Shown: positions 42,011 to 56,232, counted from the stretch's first letter. The stretch is DNA of 64,000 nucleotides from Acanthaster planci (GCF_001949145.1 NW_019091389.1:844313-908312), one strand, 5' to 3'. Numbers and translations are program-made. Notes: a model not told the origin generated them from the sequence alone.

Positions 42011-44500
42011 ACGAAATAAAATTTGGTACGAAAAAGTTTGGGAGACACTAAAATATCTCGCGATGTCGAATCTGTACCTAGGCTTTCGTGTTATTTGACC
42101 ACAACGTGTCTCCAAAAATAGCACAGGCCCGGGCTTTCCCCTGGGGTTCTGATATGTTTGAGGCGGTCAAACAAAGTTTGCCGAAATTTTGGCATTTAAA
42201 ACAAAAGCCAGTGTTTTCAAAAAGGCCTAAAATTATTTTATACCGTATAACAGAATATTTACTGTAAATTTCATCTCTAAAATAAGTCGCTCTTGTATTC
42301 TGTGTCCCTCTTTTAACTCTCTGAACGATTTGAAGCTGATCTTCTTTCAAATATCTATGTTATTTTCCTTTTTCCTTCCATCTTTGTCTATTTTAAGTGT
42401 GGGGTGGTAAATTCACCAGAAAAGCCCCAGGTGGTCACTAAAATCAGTGAGATGGGCTGCGTCACACTTGAATAGGCAGGGAAACCCTGCATAGGCCTAA
42501 TTGAGAATATGCATCAGGCAACCTTTGGTTGTAAATATCTAGCTCATACGCAAAGTATTTATTTTAAATCAGCTGCAATCCATGATATTTTGTTGACGCG
42601 TCTTTGAAAAAAATGATTTAAGTGCTGTGTTCTTATAGCTATGGATATACCATCTATATACTCCAGGTCCTTTTAAGACTCGCAATGTTAGCTCTTTATT
42701 TCTTGTAGTGTTACATGTACATGTGCTTTGGACTGAGCCCTCTAATCGAAAAGAAAGTCTTCGTCGGAGTCTTAATCATCAAGAAAATCCTAGGTGACAC
42801 TGCACACTCCAGTTTCTTTAAAGGAGGGGGGAAAGTGCATTGTTCCAAAATCCCAAAGGTCAGCAGCGTGTGCGCAGAAATGGCGCAATGCTTCCAGTTA
42901 GAAATGGATGACATACAGTGATGAGGGCGACCGGAGCGGCGGTTTGTCCGTTGAAGTTCTTTATTGGACATTCAGCTGGCTGCTAAATATCCACCTATCC
43001 CGGGGCTTGGCCGTGTCCTTTTCCTTGCCCACTAATTATACACCAAGGCTCCAGAAGACCCGCAATTGGGTCGCCTTATTTTTCTTCACGGTTAGTCGGG
43101 CAGCCAAATAGTAATATTCGTTCACGCTCTGTTGGTCAGGCAATGCGCATTCTTCATTCTCTGCGGGCATACGCGGGCACGCCGCAACTCATGTTTTCAT
43201 ACAGCTCAGTGCTTTGTGAAATACAGAAGGGTGTATGTGGACTTACCGAAATAATTTTTGCTGCTTAATTTAGCAATTTTTCTCAAACACCTTTTTTCCT
43301 GGGGTGAAGGCTGATTTAATGTGACGTAATACGTGTAAAAGGAAAATAGCTGGAATTCATATGTATACGCAGTCTTACACGTGTCTCAAAGTACAATGAA
43401 CTTACAGATTAAATATTTATTCGCACATACGTTTCGATATTGATTTACGTTTATTCCAAGCGTTTTTAATACGATAACAAATCAAACTAGTGCACATTTT
43501 TAAAAGATGAAGGCCTGTATCGCCTTTAAGTTCCAATCAAAAAGTATTCAATCATCAGAAAACAAGAAAATTGGGAAGGGTCGTACGAAATTGAAAAGTC
43601 CTGTTTCCCTAATAATCTTTCATCATTGGCAGAACTGTCAAACATTACAGTAAGGAATATTTCCCAACCGATAGATAACAAACTTCATAACAATTACATG
43701 GCAAACCTCTACAGCACAGAGATTCCTATATAAACACAGCATGACTGGGCACAGGTTGATAAGGATGATTTTATCAGGATGCTTTTGACTCGATTTATTC
43801 GAACTGAAAATTCTCGGGCACAACTTCAAAGGAACACTGTAGCGCTTAGTGGGGCCTGGCTATGTTTGCATATCTCTCGTGAGTGCGTCAGAGTTGAACT
43901 GAATTCACATGTAATTATATCGTCAGCAAGGGCTTGAACCTTTTTATCGGATGGAGATACCGTCTCTCATCGTCCGCTGGAAATCATGCAGCATGCCAAT
44001 GCGACATCCCAATGATACGCTCGGGTGACTCTTTCCCGCGCCAAGCATCTTTTCTCGGCAAGTACCTGTTTTTGGGTGGTTCGGAGGATGGACGGGTGTT
44101 GCTTTGTTGGATAATTTTTCGCACTGCATTGATGCAGGAGTCAGCCGCAAACTGTGCAAATGATACCCAGTCGATAAGTCGGGCGAGAAGCCAGCAAGCG
44201 TGCTTGTGATTAGAGTTACTGTATCGGCAACGGACATCAATCAGGACGCGTGCATTCCGCCTCACGCTTCGGGGGGGGGGGGGGTGCAGACGTGATGATG
44301 TTAATAACGAAGGGTACTAAAACAAAAACCACTTCAGTATCGGATTATTTGAAACATAACGCCTGTATGTTAGTACACTTGATCCATGATACACTTCATG
44401 GGCTGTGGGACTTTGCACGGTTATGTCCTAAATTTCGATGAATAAATTCAACAATAAAAGACTGTTTAATATAACATGTGGTTTTAATAAACATGTACCA
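42011..44500. other. Non-coding interval, no gene recognised
   Basis: A GC-richer patch at about 43930-44270 is open in three frames (91-98 codons) because stops are rare there. None of the products is recognisable. It ends at the G14 run. Confidence 0.6.
44271..44284. repeat. G14 homopolymer
   Basis: Fourteen consecutive G residues. Sequencing and assembly length here should be treated as approximate. Confidence 0.95.
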
Positions 44501-45088
44501 TTAAGGGTATAGCTGCAATGCAATTTTACTTCCCAAACTTCCCAAATACATTTTTGTGTCTCACTTAACCACAGGTTTTATTCTTGTTTCACCATTTTTA
44601 CGGATATTTTGCTACCTTTTGGGTTTTGGGGCATTTGGAATTTGCATACTCATGAGCAAAACTGTAATGCCATCCCGGGAAGAAAATCTCGACGTTGGAT
44701 ACGTTTGTGCACAAAACAAACTGTCGAATTTTTCAAGATTTTGCTGGCCTCCCGTCAGGTGGCTTTTCTTTGGTGATTCATGTAAGTTTCTAGCAACAAA
44801 CAAGCATCTCACCCGTTCTCAGAAATGTTTTCAGCGAGTTAATGTGGGATTTACGGTTCTAAAAGAAAAACCTATGCACAGCAACTTGTCTTCCCTGGAT
44901 GACATCACAGCAACAGCGCCCTCAGTTGTCCTGAATACCATGGGCAATATTTAATGTTTTGAAAATTCCGCTTTTCAGAGCGTGCATTTAACCGAAAAGA
45001 GGTGTCAAATAATGTCCACACGTTGCAGAAGAGTTTAAAGTTGCAGACAAATTGTGTCCAAGAAAAATTCGTTGCAGCTACACTTTAA
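44501..45088. mobile_element. TTAA-flanked non-autonomous element, copy 1
   Basis: The unit begins TTAAGGGTATAGCTGCAATG and ends GTTGCAGCTACACTTTAA. The two ends are imperfect inverted repeats sharing the core TAGCTGCAA, and both are bounded by TTAA. TTAA target sites are characteristic of piggyBac-type transposases. The unit is 588 bp and has no transposase-sized reading frame, so it would be a miniature or deleted derivative. A diverged copy in the same orientation lies at 59490-60094 and shares end sequences and several internal blocks. A 132-codon open frame (44556-44954) inside it is unlikely to be a gene. Confidence 0.7.
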
Positions 45089-45427
45089 TATTAGGCATGG
45101 TGAATATTTTTTGAACGAACCTTATTAATGACAGCATGAACGGACGCATCCAAAGTTTCAATTTGAGACAGAGTCACGAAATTGGATTTAATTAAAAGCA
45201 ACTTTAATTGAAAAGGACTCTTCTCGTTCTTTTTTGTTTTTTCCTGTCTGTATGATATGACTATGACCGTTCAGTAGATATTCAGCAAATTGCGCAAATA
45301 CACAGGCTATGCCCCAACTTACGTAAAATGCTTTTGCCTTGCCATAATCCTTCCTCTTTCCATTCGAAACGACTTCACGTCGAATCTCAAGTCGGCAAAA
45401 AAAAAACGAATTTGGGAACTTCTGTTT

Positions 45428-45445
45428 CACACACACACACACACA
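45428..45445. repeat. (CA)9 microsatellite
   Basis: Nine uninterrupted CA units. Confidence 0.98.
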
Positions 45446-46275
45446 ATTACAGAGAGACATCTGCTCCAAAACCTAAACTTTATTAGTGACCCTTGGAAAG
45501 GGGTCCCCTACACTGGCTCGATGTGACACGGTGTTTATTGACCGAACAAGTTTCACATGACCTTCACGTGTAGGTCACTTTGATAGGCTGATTTCATCAT
45601 CAATACCCCAAGCTGAAGGTAAAAACCACACACATGCAATGAACATTAAATTTCCAGACCACAACCATATACTTCGCAGAGCCTATATTCGGTCATCTAT
45701 GACGCTAAACACTCAGAAAAAAATTCACGACTTGCATTTCGGTCGAGTCATTTCACAAGACGGCCTCATACCAAACCCCACATTCATTATATCATGGTCG
45801 TTAGCACAGCCATTTGGTATTTGATTCAATTTTTCGATATGTCAACAACCGTAATCCTTTCACTGTGGGGTTACTGCACCGTAAAACACGTGGTTATTGA
45901 CCTGCCGTCTCATTATGCTACTGCGGGGTTTGTTTTAAACACTTTTTGTATCGATTCCCAGAGAATCCGATTTCTAGCACTCAACTTCATATGTTCATTT
46001 GACATTCATGACGATGCTTCTGGTACGTCCTTGGGCAAGACGGGTCGCCCCACCCACTTCCACAACCTGCAAGCTACAACGGACTGGCGGACCGTTCGGT
46101 GAAATTTCATCCACAGCAAAGAAGCAGGCGTGAGGAATCTTTACTTTGAATTTGTGTTTTTCAAATCGTTCCAGTGTTGCTTTTCATTTGCTCAACCAAC
46201 GATTAGGGGCTGTGCTAATGATGTTATTGGCAAACATTCGCCCAAATGAACATCAGGCAATATGCAATGTGTATA

Positions 46276-46312
46276 ACGTATACGCATACATGTACGTATA
46301 CGTGCGCATGTA
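46276..46312. other. 37-base unbroken alternating purine-pyrimidine tract
   Basis: Every step from 46276 to 46312 alternates purine and pyrimidine, with two CGTATACG palindromes and one TACATGTA. Such tracts can adopt left-handed DNA under supercoiling, which is known behaviour of the sequence class and not something seen here. Confidence 0.85.
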
Positions 46313-49300
46313 GGCACTGTTTGTTATTACATTGCAAGCACAAGCACTCAGATGATGATCGATAATCACGCTGAGGCGTAATATTTAACAGGCGCTGACG
46401 GGAAACAATTTATTTCCGCTGAAACAAAACCCGTGTCAACAGTGAAATATTTGAAAAAAAAAAGATCTCCCATAGCTGGATATTTGCCCGGGGCTGTGAT
46501 CAAATAATAAACGATGCGACATTCAAGTACAAAGTACACGCTCACTACAGGAGCCTCGTTCCAGGGAAATGACAAAGTAATGCAACCGATAAAAAAAATA
46601 CCGCAATACAGGCGACGAAGCCCGCACCGAGCAAAATTGTCATTGAAGGCATGGTCCAAAAAACTCTCTTGGTTTTCATTTTTAATAGCTGGAACCATGC
46701 TAGAATGATCAACATGTTCATTTTTAATATTCTTCGCCTTCTCCACGAGCACTCTGAACTCACTGATCCGTTTCTTCCGAAGGCATTCACACAACGTTCT
46801 CATTTTTATTCTCTCGGGACAACTGTGGATGCGGTTCAGGATTGCCTTTTGCTAATCATAGTCGCGACTTTAACGACAAAACCTTAACTGCAGCCATCCC
46901 TGTACTTGAAGTTCTCAAACCTACATGACAATCTGCACACTGCTAACTATATTAAACTGAGCTTTTCAGCTCCATACTTCGCCTCAGCTTGAGGGAATAA
47001 TGATAACTCTGGGGATGAAAAGCTGGGCAGGATTTCCAGCGAAGCCACGTGATGCTCAAATGCACTGAGCTCTGACCATCTCCAAGTGAGGCACACGAAC
47101 TGTTTATAAACCGTTACACCTGTGGAGAATGTCGGTCTTGATTCCCCTTCAACACACTAGCGTGAACTAGATCGTTTACTCTGACGTCACACGTTTCCCA
47201 CGAACCTTTTCGATCCGGGTTAGGCACTGTAGTGTACGGTAGCAGGCCAATAATAAACGGCCATAGACAAAGACCCTCTATCAAGCCCCCCCCTACCCCG
47301 ACCAATACCTCCCTCTCAGTATATCAGACAAACATTCAATGAAAGTAATTGGGCCATTCTTCAGCCTCTATTCAGATGATTTTTTTGGGGGGTGCGCAAT
47401 TATATGAATATTGGTGATTTCCCTCAAATTTGGCCTAATCACCTCGAAATGTAACACTGAAGTTGTTAATGCCTCCGCTATAATTTCTAAAATGGAGTCC
47501 TTTATGTTGTATCGCCCAGTGTCATTCAAATTGCTGCGAAAAAAAACAAGCTTACACTTGTGTCCATGGGTTCCACACTTCTTCATTTTTCATTTTAAAC
47601 AAACCGTCTCGTTCCTAGGCAAGAGACAAAAGAACTCCTAGCTGAGAATGTACGCGATTCTGTTAACACAAATTGTGAGAAATGTCACATAAGACGCGGA
47701 GTGTAAAAATCTTACCAAGGGACAAACTGACCATTGTACATATGCTTAACAGTTACTTAACGATTAAAGACCCGGATGTTTTAATTAAAGAGAAAATCGA
47801 CCAAAAAAGGACCGATCTCAGAAACGCCGCGACATCATATGGGAATGCTGTATCAAATCACGTGGCACGTATTTCTAGGCTTTTCATAGAATTCTGTCTT
47901 CTCCAGGTACCAGTATCCGTGTGCTTAAAAGGCAAAATGCCACACTAAATGAATACTCTGAACGTAACTGGAACGGACGCCGGATTGAACGCTCAATATT
48001 TTACACATGAGTGCAGACCAAACTGTGTGAAAACAGGCATGGACGTACGTGCACCTGCGCGCTGGCTACACAGGTGAAGCAGGTGCACAATGTGTATGTG
48101 ACGTCATTATAGGAACCCTCAAAAGAAAGGGCAGGGATTAAGCAAGCGGACCTATAACCACCACATCACTTTCCATTCACAACGATCCACTGATTACACT
48201 CACACAAGTACCGAAATTATAACTCTCTTTATCAGTTAGCGCGAAGATGGATGAGACGGAATGGTTTTTCTATACATGCCGGAGATTATTTGGTATTTGA
48301 AAGTGCAAAGTCCGCCTTTGATGTAGAGTGCAGCGAGATGGACGACCTACGGATGATGCAGTGTCTTGGAACCGCTGCAAATCCGAGCAAACTGTAGCGA
48401 TGTAGTGCAAAGCAAATTTAGTTAGAGCCTCATTTTTTCCAAAAAGGACTGGATTGTAATTACGCAATCGCTGCTCAAAAAACTCTGCTACGGAGCGTTT
48501 AGGAGCAGAACGTAATTACTTGGCCGCATTAAGTACACAGATGGTGCATTTAACACGCCGGCTCCCGCGGAGAAAATTTAATCAGCGGTTGATTTAACGG
48601 TAAGAGAAATGTATTTGATTTTAACGCCGTTTGTTCCGGTTTGGGTGCCACGATGACGTCTGTATAATCAAATCTGGACTTTCTCTCCAGCTGGGCTGGT
48701 TTCTTGGGGTCGATTCAGTTGGCAATGGCTTTCCAAGACTATCCTCATCACTGTTAGGCAAAGGCATTACAACACAATCTCCTTTGGCCGAGACAGTCAA
48801 CGAAGTCCCCCAAATCATTTGACAGTGCCTCAGTAAAAAAAAGATGAATATTAGAAATTAGCTGATCTGTAATCATGGCAAACTCACAACTGACCAAGGC
48901 CACAGCTTCAAAAAGGGTTAACAATTAATATAAAAGCCGTCCATGGTATGTGTGCGCGCATTCAGACAGCAAAATGATGTAAAGTAACGAAAACTAATGT
49001 TCGCGTTCGTATAGGGATGAACGCGTGCATGTAATTAGGTCTCGGCACGTGTTCACTTGAACCACACGAAACGGAAAAACGTTCTACTGCATGCTGCCAG
49101 CCATCAGCCACGTCTACACTAGCTCTTGTGGACGTACGAGGGCCCCTTATCTCACGTGGGGAGTACATCAGTTCCAATATGGCCGCAGACGAACAAAATT
49201 AACCTGCCAAAACAAAGAGTATGAACCAGCTTCACTCTCAAAAGCGCAAGACTCATTTTAAAGCTTGGTTCACGTATTCCACCTTCTGTGTACTTCTATT

Positions 49301-49510
49301 TTTTTCGGGGGAAGGGGAAATACGATGACTTTAGGCGATATCCCTTCAAAGACAATCATCTTCACAGGCCCATCGCGATTTTGAAAAATGGTCCCTCCGC
49401 GTACTTGCTAATGAAGCCATGTAAGGGGCTCATGAATACACGTAACCCAGAATTAGCCGGTTCGATATTCCAACAATACCATGGCAACTACCAGACTATT
49501 CGGAAACAGT

Positions 49511-49918
49511 ATGGATACCACACCCTATAATTCTGACTACTCTACGAATCAAGGGTCTGGTGTCACCCAATGTCCACGTGAACAAAACCGGAAAAATTCC
49601 TCCAGTTTTCTGAAAATAGCCGAAATATTCCGAAGTCGTCCCGTCTATATTCGGCATGTTCGGATGGTACCGTTGATGTTCGGTTATTCTCAGCCGGGAA
49701 GGTAGGCTAGCGGTTGAACTTAAACTCCTGTATCCTAATGGCAGCCATTTGACTTTACACTGAAATCGAAGGTCGCCTTGACCGAAATTAATGCAAGGCG
49801 AAATGCAGAATATAACCGCTGACCCTTGCGTCATATCTATTTATATCCGTAGGTACTGCCTGACCTAAGATTTTTTGCCAAGAGTCGTCAGGGAATCTTT
49901 TGGCCGGGAACCAGACTA
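49511..49918 (+). repeat. Dispersed repeat family R1, copy 2
   Basis: This is the shorter copy, about 408 bp. Relative to copy 1 it lacks roughly 70 bp between the block CGAAATGCAGAATAT and GCGTCATATCTATTT. Base differences are scattered throughout, indicating an old duplication or independent insertions. The boundaries are set by where similarity to copy 1 fades. Confidence 0.8.
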
Positions 49919-52900
49919 ATTCAGGAACAGCTAGCTACGAGTGCACTCAATAATCTGTCCTATCAGTGCAGCCATACCCTGACTCAAACCCGCGCTTTGT
50001 TCCCGAAAGACCTTGGTTTTTTTAATGCATGAATGGCTCATTGGGGGTCTACAAGCGCGCGATCCAGTTCAAAAAAGAGAATTTCAGGTCACACGAGAGT
50101 CGGCGGGCAAGGCATTTTTGGGCCCATTTACTTGAGTGCAGCTACCTGGGTAATGGTGTACAATTCAGACAGATCTAATAGGGTCAACCGTTGAAATACC
50201 CTTTAACAAAATATGCAACACTGACCGTTTAAACTTTTACCTTGTAATGCGCACGCCAAAGACAATACTCCTCTTTGCACAGTTTGAATTTGTCTTGCTC
50301 TCTTGAAAAAATGAGCATCTTTTATGAAGCAGGGGCAAAAACACTACCTCTGTCAACACTGATGTTTGATTCATGTCACTAAGACACATTGCTTGAAGAA
50401 ATCTCTCTTTACAGTCAGTTCTGTATGTAACGTACATTCCAAAATTTAATTGGCAAGCGGTAACCTCTGATTTTGAGTCAAGCTACGTTTGCTATGTGTG
50501 AGCACGATGGCTACACAACACGTGAACGGGAAATTATTCCAAACACACAATAACTAGGGTGACCAATGTTGGCGATAACACAGAACAAGAGGGAAAATAT
50601 CAGTGCATATCGTCGTCGACAAAACAAACGTGCTTTATCGGACTTTTTGCTATCGCGCAATGAGGATCCGAAGGACAACAGCATTTCCCAAGTACCAGAA
50701 TGCGCCGTTTGGGGGAGAGAGGTCGGGTTCACAAGGTTGCCACGCATTTCAGCCTTTTTTTCTCTGGAAATTAATGATATTACGCAGTACACGTACGGCC
50801 TTATGTCTAATCTTTTGTACATGTTGGGGTAAATGTGCACGGATGCTTCATTTCCACCTTCCACAGTAGTTTACAAATACATGCAGTTCAAATTACCATC
50901 GGATCATGCACGTTTATTTAAAGTACATGTATTTTACACTGTCGCAAATTTTCAAACCCTTTTTAGCTTCTTAGGCTTTGAACGAACATGTTTTGTATGC
51001 AAGTGCGCTACTTTCGGCGGTCGGAAAATTATGGACTTCGTTATTAGAACATAAAAATTGCATAGCTACGAGTGTCGTGAAAGTGCACGTTAGACTGGTG
51101 GCCAGTCCCAAATTGAGTTGGTTTGACAGACGAGGATACACTAGTTGTGAATTCACTTAAGTGTAGCAAGACCATTTGATTCCATAGAATGTCACACAAC
51201 CAAATAAAACTACAATGTCAACATTATTAACTCAGGATCTGTGGGAAACATAAAAATAATATCGACAGGGTGCGTGAGCAGCCAAGGCATCACGTTGGCA
51301 GGGAATTAAGTCGCATTAAGACGTGTCTGACAGCTGTTTTGGACACGAAATGGGTTCGCTACACTTCCCGGTATACCGAACAAATACTGGACATCACAGC
51401 ATCCATGTTGTGCCCAAGTTTGGGGGTGGCGTCCATGTCGCATCTTTGTCGCCCTGTTCATGGCTCTAATAGGTACGATCGTGCTAAACTCAAACAAACA
51501 ATATCGTTGTAAATCTAGAATTTTAAAATTATGTCGCAGGACGGTTGTTTCCGCATGTCAACAATGCTGTAATTCTATCTGCAAGAGTACAAATCCGTGA
51601 CAGTATAATTTTTCGCAGAGCAAATGAGTGAATTGGTAACGGCTTGCCGTTGCTCGTCCCATCTATTGCTTAAAAAAAGGTCTGCTAACTGGTGACATCT
51701 GATATTATAATCTACAATACACAAACACATTTTGCGCAAATACGAGGACATCCGACAGCCAAGTGGCATTTAAGTCAAACACTCTGCGGTAGGGTGTATT
51801 ATACCAAATGACAAGTTCGATTACAACCAATGACAAGTCCACAACATTACGACCGGCTGACTTTGAAAGGTTCATACACGACGCGACGATGAACCATGCA
51901 GTCTGCAGATGAATGTAAATGATGAGAATACCTGAGCGGGGAGCGTGACGCGGACAGCAATGAAAGATAAACACGACAGTGGACATACAGCAGGGGGGGC
52001 ATCTACAAACAGAGATCCCCCGTGACAACCGCTGTTGGCGGCTGCTACACTAGCCCAAGAGCTTTAACCCACAAGGGGAAAGAGTCTCCAACCAAATCGG
52101 TAGCAGGAGGAAATTAGAAGAACGGGTTCGACAAGTTTGTACAGGAGATGAAATGGCGGTGGGAGGGCGAATTAATTTCACCATCGACCACGTTTATTTG
52201 TGTGGCAATCTTGCTGTCCTTCCAATCTCGATGGAACGTCAAGTCTGCCGTGACTTGGGTAATTTGCAATTGAAAGTTCCAACAAGATTTGACTGGAAAC
52301 ACGCGTGTTTTTGTCAACTTTCTGCCGCTGACAGACATTCCCGCCGTATGTAGCGGACTAATTGGGTTATGTTTAGCTTGGCCGGTCCCTCGAATTTACG
52401 ACGTGCGACGTGAGCGTGAAGCTGACCCTAATTCGAAACAAGTTCGAAAAAGCTCACGCGGGAACCGTACTGCAGGCCTGCAATCGACGACACTTCACAA
52501 GTCGCGAAAGAGAGGACATATCTTTGCGCTTCTGAATGTTAGACTCATCTAATTAACAAAAAAAGCTCTAAATCTGAGCACTTAATTAAGAAAAACAAAT
52601 CTCACAAGAATTACAGTTAGATTTCATCAAAGAAAACACATAGGCCTACATGTATCAAAAAAAGAGTGATGTACAAAAAGAATGACAGCTTTCGCCTATA
52701 CATAATCATTTTTCGATATCTTATTGAAGGGCTCGTCAGATTTATGACCAACATTGTTTACTGTCAGCTAAACCCCTTCATAGTAATTTGTGGCATTAGA
52801 TCCAATTACACATTCCAAAAAGAATGACCGGATTAATTTCACGATGTACATGCAGTGGTTACCCTATCACTAAAATGTTGCTGTCAACGAGTAAGCCTCG

Positions 52901-55900
52901 TTGTGTCCGGCAAAAGGTGCGCCGAGGCATTTTAAGCACAACTTGTATTTTAACAGCTTGCTTTGTTCCTTTGCACTATGCCTCGTGTAGGATGCTGCAA
53001 GACGTTTTGACGAAATTTGGGCAAAGAGAAATCTAAGTGAGCTTTCAAACGATTGAAGACCTGTTTGTATCCGATCACCGAGAAACCAATCCAAAGTCTA
53101 AAAGGGAAACCCGTTTGCCATCGATGGACGAGCACGCCAAAATTAAGCCTGGGCCTCAGTGGGGGTAATGTTGCCCCACTACTTCCCCTCCCGGGGGTGA
53201 GCGGAATCAAAACCGCGACAACAAGCACAAGGTGAATCAGAAGTTGAGGTGTAGTGTTTCTGTGTCCTTTAGCAGGATGCGTAAACCTCCACGCGCAAGG
53301 CGTTAACCACACCATAACGAGCTCTGGGGAGTCCACTTTGTGAAACTTGAACGCGCAGTACTGTTACGAGAACCCGTCGTGGTCAATAGTCCTCCTGAAA
53401 AAGAGATCCCACGCCCGCATCTTTTGGTGAGACAAGATTCAAACGTAGTGTGTTTCTCGTGTCGCCAAATGGCACAAAAGGGTTAAAGTGGCCGGAATAA
53501 CGTCTCCATTTTGCCTGACTTTGGAAAGGTTAAAATTGAGTCTTGTTGGCCAAGCCAACGGCATGGGGAACAAGTGTAAAAAATCCCCAAACCTCACAGG
53601 TACACTGGTACCATAGCGACCTGCAGGAGCTAAGAAATCTGGGAGATTTGTACAATGGCATTTGACTTTTATGGGTTTCATGAGGACGCAAGCATCCAAG
53701 ATCACAAAAAACAGTGAGGGAACCCTGATTATTCTACATATTCAAATGCGCATTTTACAAAGTGGTCGTAGAAAAGTCGCCCCGCGGTGTGCCCCTGTCT
53801 TACCGCGCAACTTCATCTCCAAATAGCCTTAGAAAATAGCAAAGGTAACCCAGACGCCCACAAGTCACCGAATGACAGAAGCGCTTTAGCAACAAAATAC
53901 ACATCGTGCCGGGAATACACGTTACATAATTTCAGAAGTAGTTTGCTCACAGTAAACCCTTGCTTGGATTTATAGAATGTACCGGGTAATGAAACTATAA
54001 TGGCATTGCATGCTCGAAAAAATGGTCAAGGCTAGGAAATAAATGGCATACCATGCAAATGTAAATAATGACATTTTCATAGTGCATTGCACATGACCCA
54101 TGAGTACCCCTTGGACCTACAGCATACTAGTACAAATTGTCCTCGACCGAAGTAAGTTTGTAATACATGCTTCAGGTACATTAGACCTCACAAGTCTCGA
54201 TGAGGCAACGATACAGCCATTTCGGGGTTCGAGTGAGTGTGGCCCCTGTGCAGTTAAGGTATAAAATACTACAATTAATCGCAGTCGGGAAAGAATGTAA
54301 CGACCATACTTCACGGTGTCCCAGCAACCCAATCAATTACACAACCCCCTGGCAAAATCATAGAGCATTTACAGCGATGACCACCACCGTGAACGCGATG
54401 GGATGAAATCGCAACTCCGAGTCTGCAAGCTAGGGCCAATGGCGTCACACAGACAATGGCAACATAAGTCCCAGTATCAAAGCAAGCTCTCTGGATCCAA
54501 ACAAACATTGAGATACCCGCGCTATCATAAAATACCTCACCTCTATGCCGATACAGTTTTATGACATTATTTGCTTTCTTTGGATGTTGGGCGCCTTGTC
54601 CAGGCGGTATCCCAGGAGCTGGATTCGTAGCGATACATTTACATGTACAGTATGTTGCTTATACAGTTCCACTGAAGCGTCGGTTTTGGTTAAGTGGTTG
54701 TACACGCGCGTATTGTGCTTAACACAAGGAGAGTTTTATTCTGTGCATTTTGAGGTCTCTTGAATTTTTCTCACAACATTGAGCTTACTGTCAATTGGGT
54801 GCATGGTTTTCACGAGAAGATCATTGTCGGCGAAGGATTGGGGCCAGTGAGGAATTGGTCAATAAGCCTCAGAGAGTGCGCTATACAATCTGGGGCAATC
54901 TATCAGGAAGTTTGCTTTGCAAAAGTGACTGGGTTAAAAATTAAGGCGCGCGTATCGCAACCGAAAGCATGTCACAGTTTGTCGGTTATCAGTCAGGTGT
55001 ATCGGTGGAATAGTGTTGTGTCGAGTGTTGAGTGTGGCTGGAAGAATGCACAGCACGGCCTTGAAACCTCAGCGGTTACGCATTACAAAATGCATATCGC
55101 CAAGCATTTCGTCGCGGGCATAGCGCACTTGTGGCAAACTAACACGACTGCTGAACATTATGCTATATACAACCGTGGCATCGGGGTAAAAACAAGATGC
55201 ATCTGAATTCACCGACTCACAAACTGAGCCAGCCATTGACACTGACCATTGACACGAACGATGGAATCACAACTGACACAGAAAATGACAGGAAACGACG
55301 CTCACAATACAAGGAAGTACAATTTACAAAGTGTTTTTTTAGATCGAAACTGCCAACCGTTCTCTGTAGCCTCTATTTGCTAGGACTTGTCCCCACATCA
55401 ACAAAAGACATCAATAATACTATTAATAATAGTGAGCCTGGACGCACTTTGCATCTAAGTACCTTATACATAATATGTACCTCCAGGTAATAAAATAACC
55501 TTAGACTTTCAAATTATGGCCATATCTACATATTTGACGTGTCTGATCTGCCATGTCTGATGATAGTAATAGGCTACGGTAGTAAGCAAATGACGGATTA
55601 CTGCGTATGACTGGTTATGTCTGAATCATGGGCCGGCTTGATGACTTTTCCTCTTTCAAACTTGATTTATTTCACGAAAATTTAGAACAATTTTATCCCG
55701 TAAGAACATGTTGGCCGTTCACGATTCATATAACTTCAAAATGGTAATGCTGGATTAAAAGAATCAGATGTATAGAGTGGGTGCCATATTGTTCCAAATG
55801 ATGCAAGCGTAGACAGTTCTTTAGAAGAGAATTTAAGTGATTAACTTTACGCTGATTTTTTTTTGGGGGGCGAAGGACGGTGAGGAATCTTTTTGGGAAA

Positions 55901-55954
55901 AGTCGGAAAACATCATGCTAAGTATAAAACACAGGTCCGAGAGAGTCAATGGTC
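49919..55954. other. Interval downstream of the receptor exon, no exon recognised
   Basis: Further exons of the receptor gene would be expected here or beyond, on the minus strand. I found no segment resembling the rest of the ligand-binding domain, a transmembrane helix followed by a kinase-homology domain, or a cyclase domain. Frames up to 148 codons (54760-55206, plus) are unrecognised. Confidence 0.5.
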
Positions 55955-56232
55955 CTATATCAGCGCCACTGTAGGTCTGGCGAAGAACAGGTCTGCCCTA
56001 CTTTCGGGGCAGACTGCGAGAGCCAGGACTCGCTTGCCCGCTTCGTCGGTACGGTGTGGCTGTCCACCGTCCCCAGAATAACAATTACAATCAAACAAGG
56101 GAAAAGGAGTCCAATTATCAAATAAAAACTGAGAGCATCGGTTACTTGTTGCAAAAATATACAGAGAAATAGCTATCCCCTCAACCTGCATTTTCATGGC
56201 CTGAATAACACAATACTTAAAAGTGTACTCAC
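55955..56232 (-). other. Start of intron 1, open in the receptor frame
   Basis: The receptor frame continues open past the donor for a further 92 codons before a TAG at 55955-55957. The translated tail no longer looks like the family. Its last third is GC-richer and includes a DEAGKRVLALAV-like stretch. The simplest reading is intron sequence that happens to be open. Intron retention would give a secreted, truncated receptor of about 340 residues. An unrecognised second exon inside this stretch is a further possibility that I could not confirm. Confidence 0.5.

Larger units (their letters stand above)
45089..49510. other. Non-coding interval, no gene recognised
   Basis: It contains the CA microsatellite and the alternating purine-pyrimidine tract. 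A 145-codon minus frame (46366-46803) overlaps an 81-codon frame with a hydrophobic stretch (46545-46790); neither is recognisable and both are within chance length. Confidence 0.6.

Noticed and set aside
44556-44954. 132-codon frame inside TTAA element copy 1
   Set aside because: The aligned part of copy 2 carries a different reading (113 codons with a G run) and neither resembles a transposase.
46366-46803. 145-codon minus-strand frame with a hydrophobic overlapping frame
   Set aside because: Within the chance length range, with no family resemblance and A-run low complexity inside.
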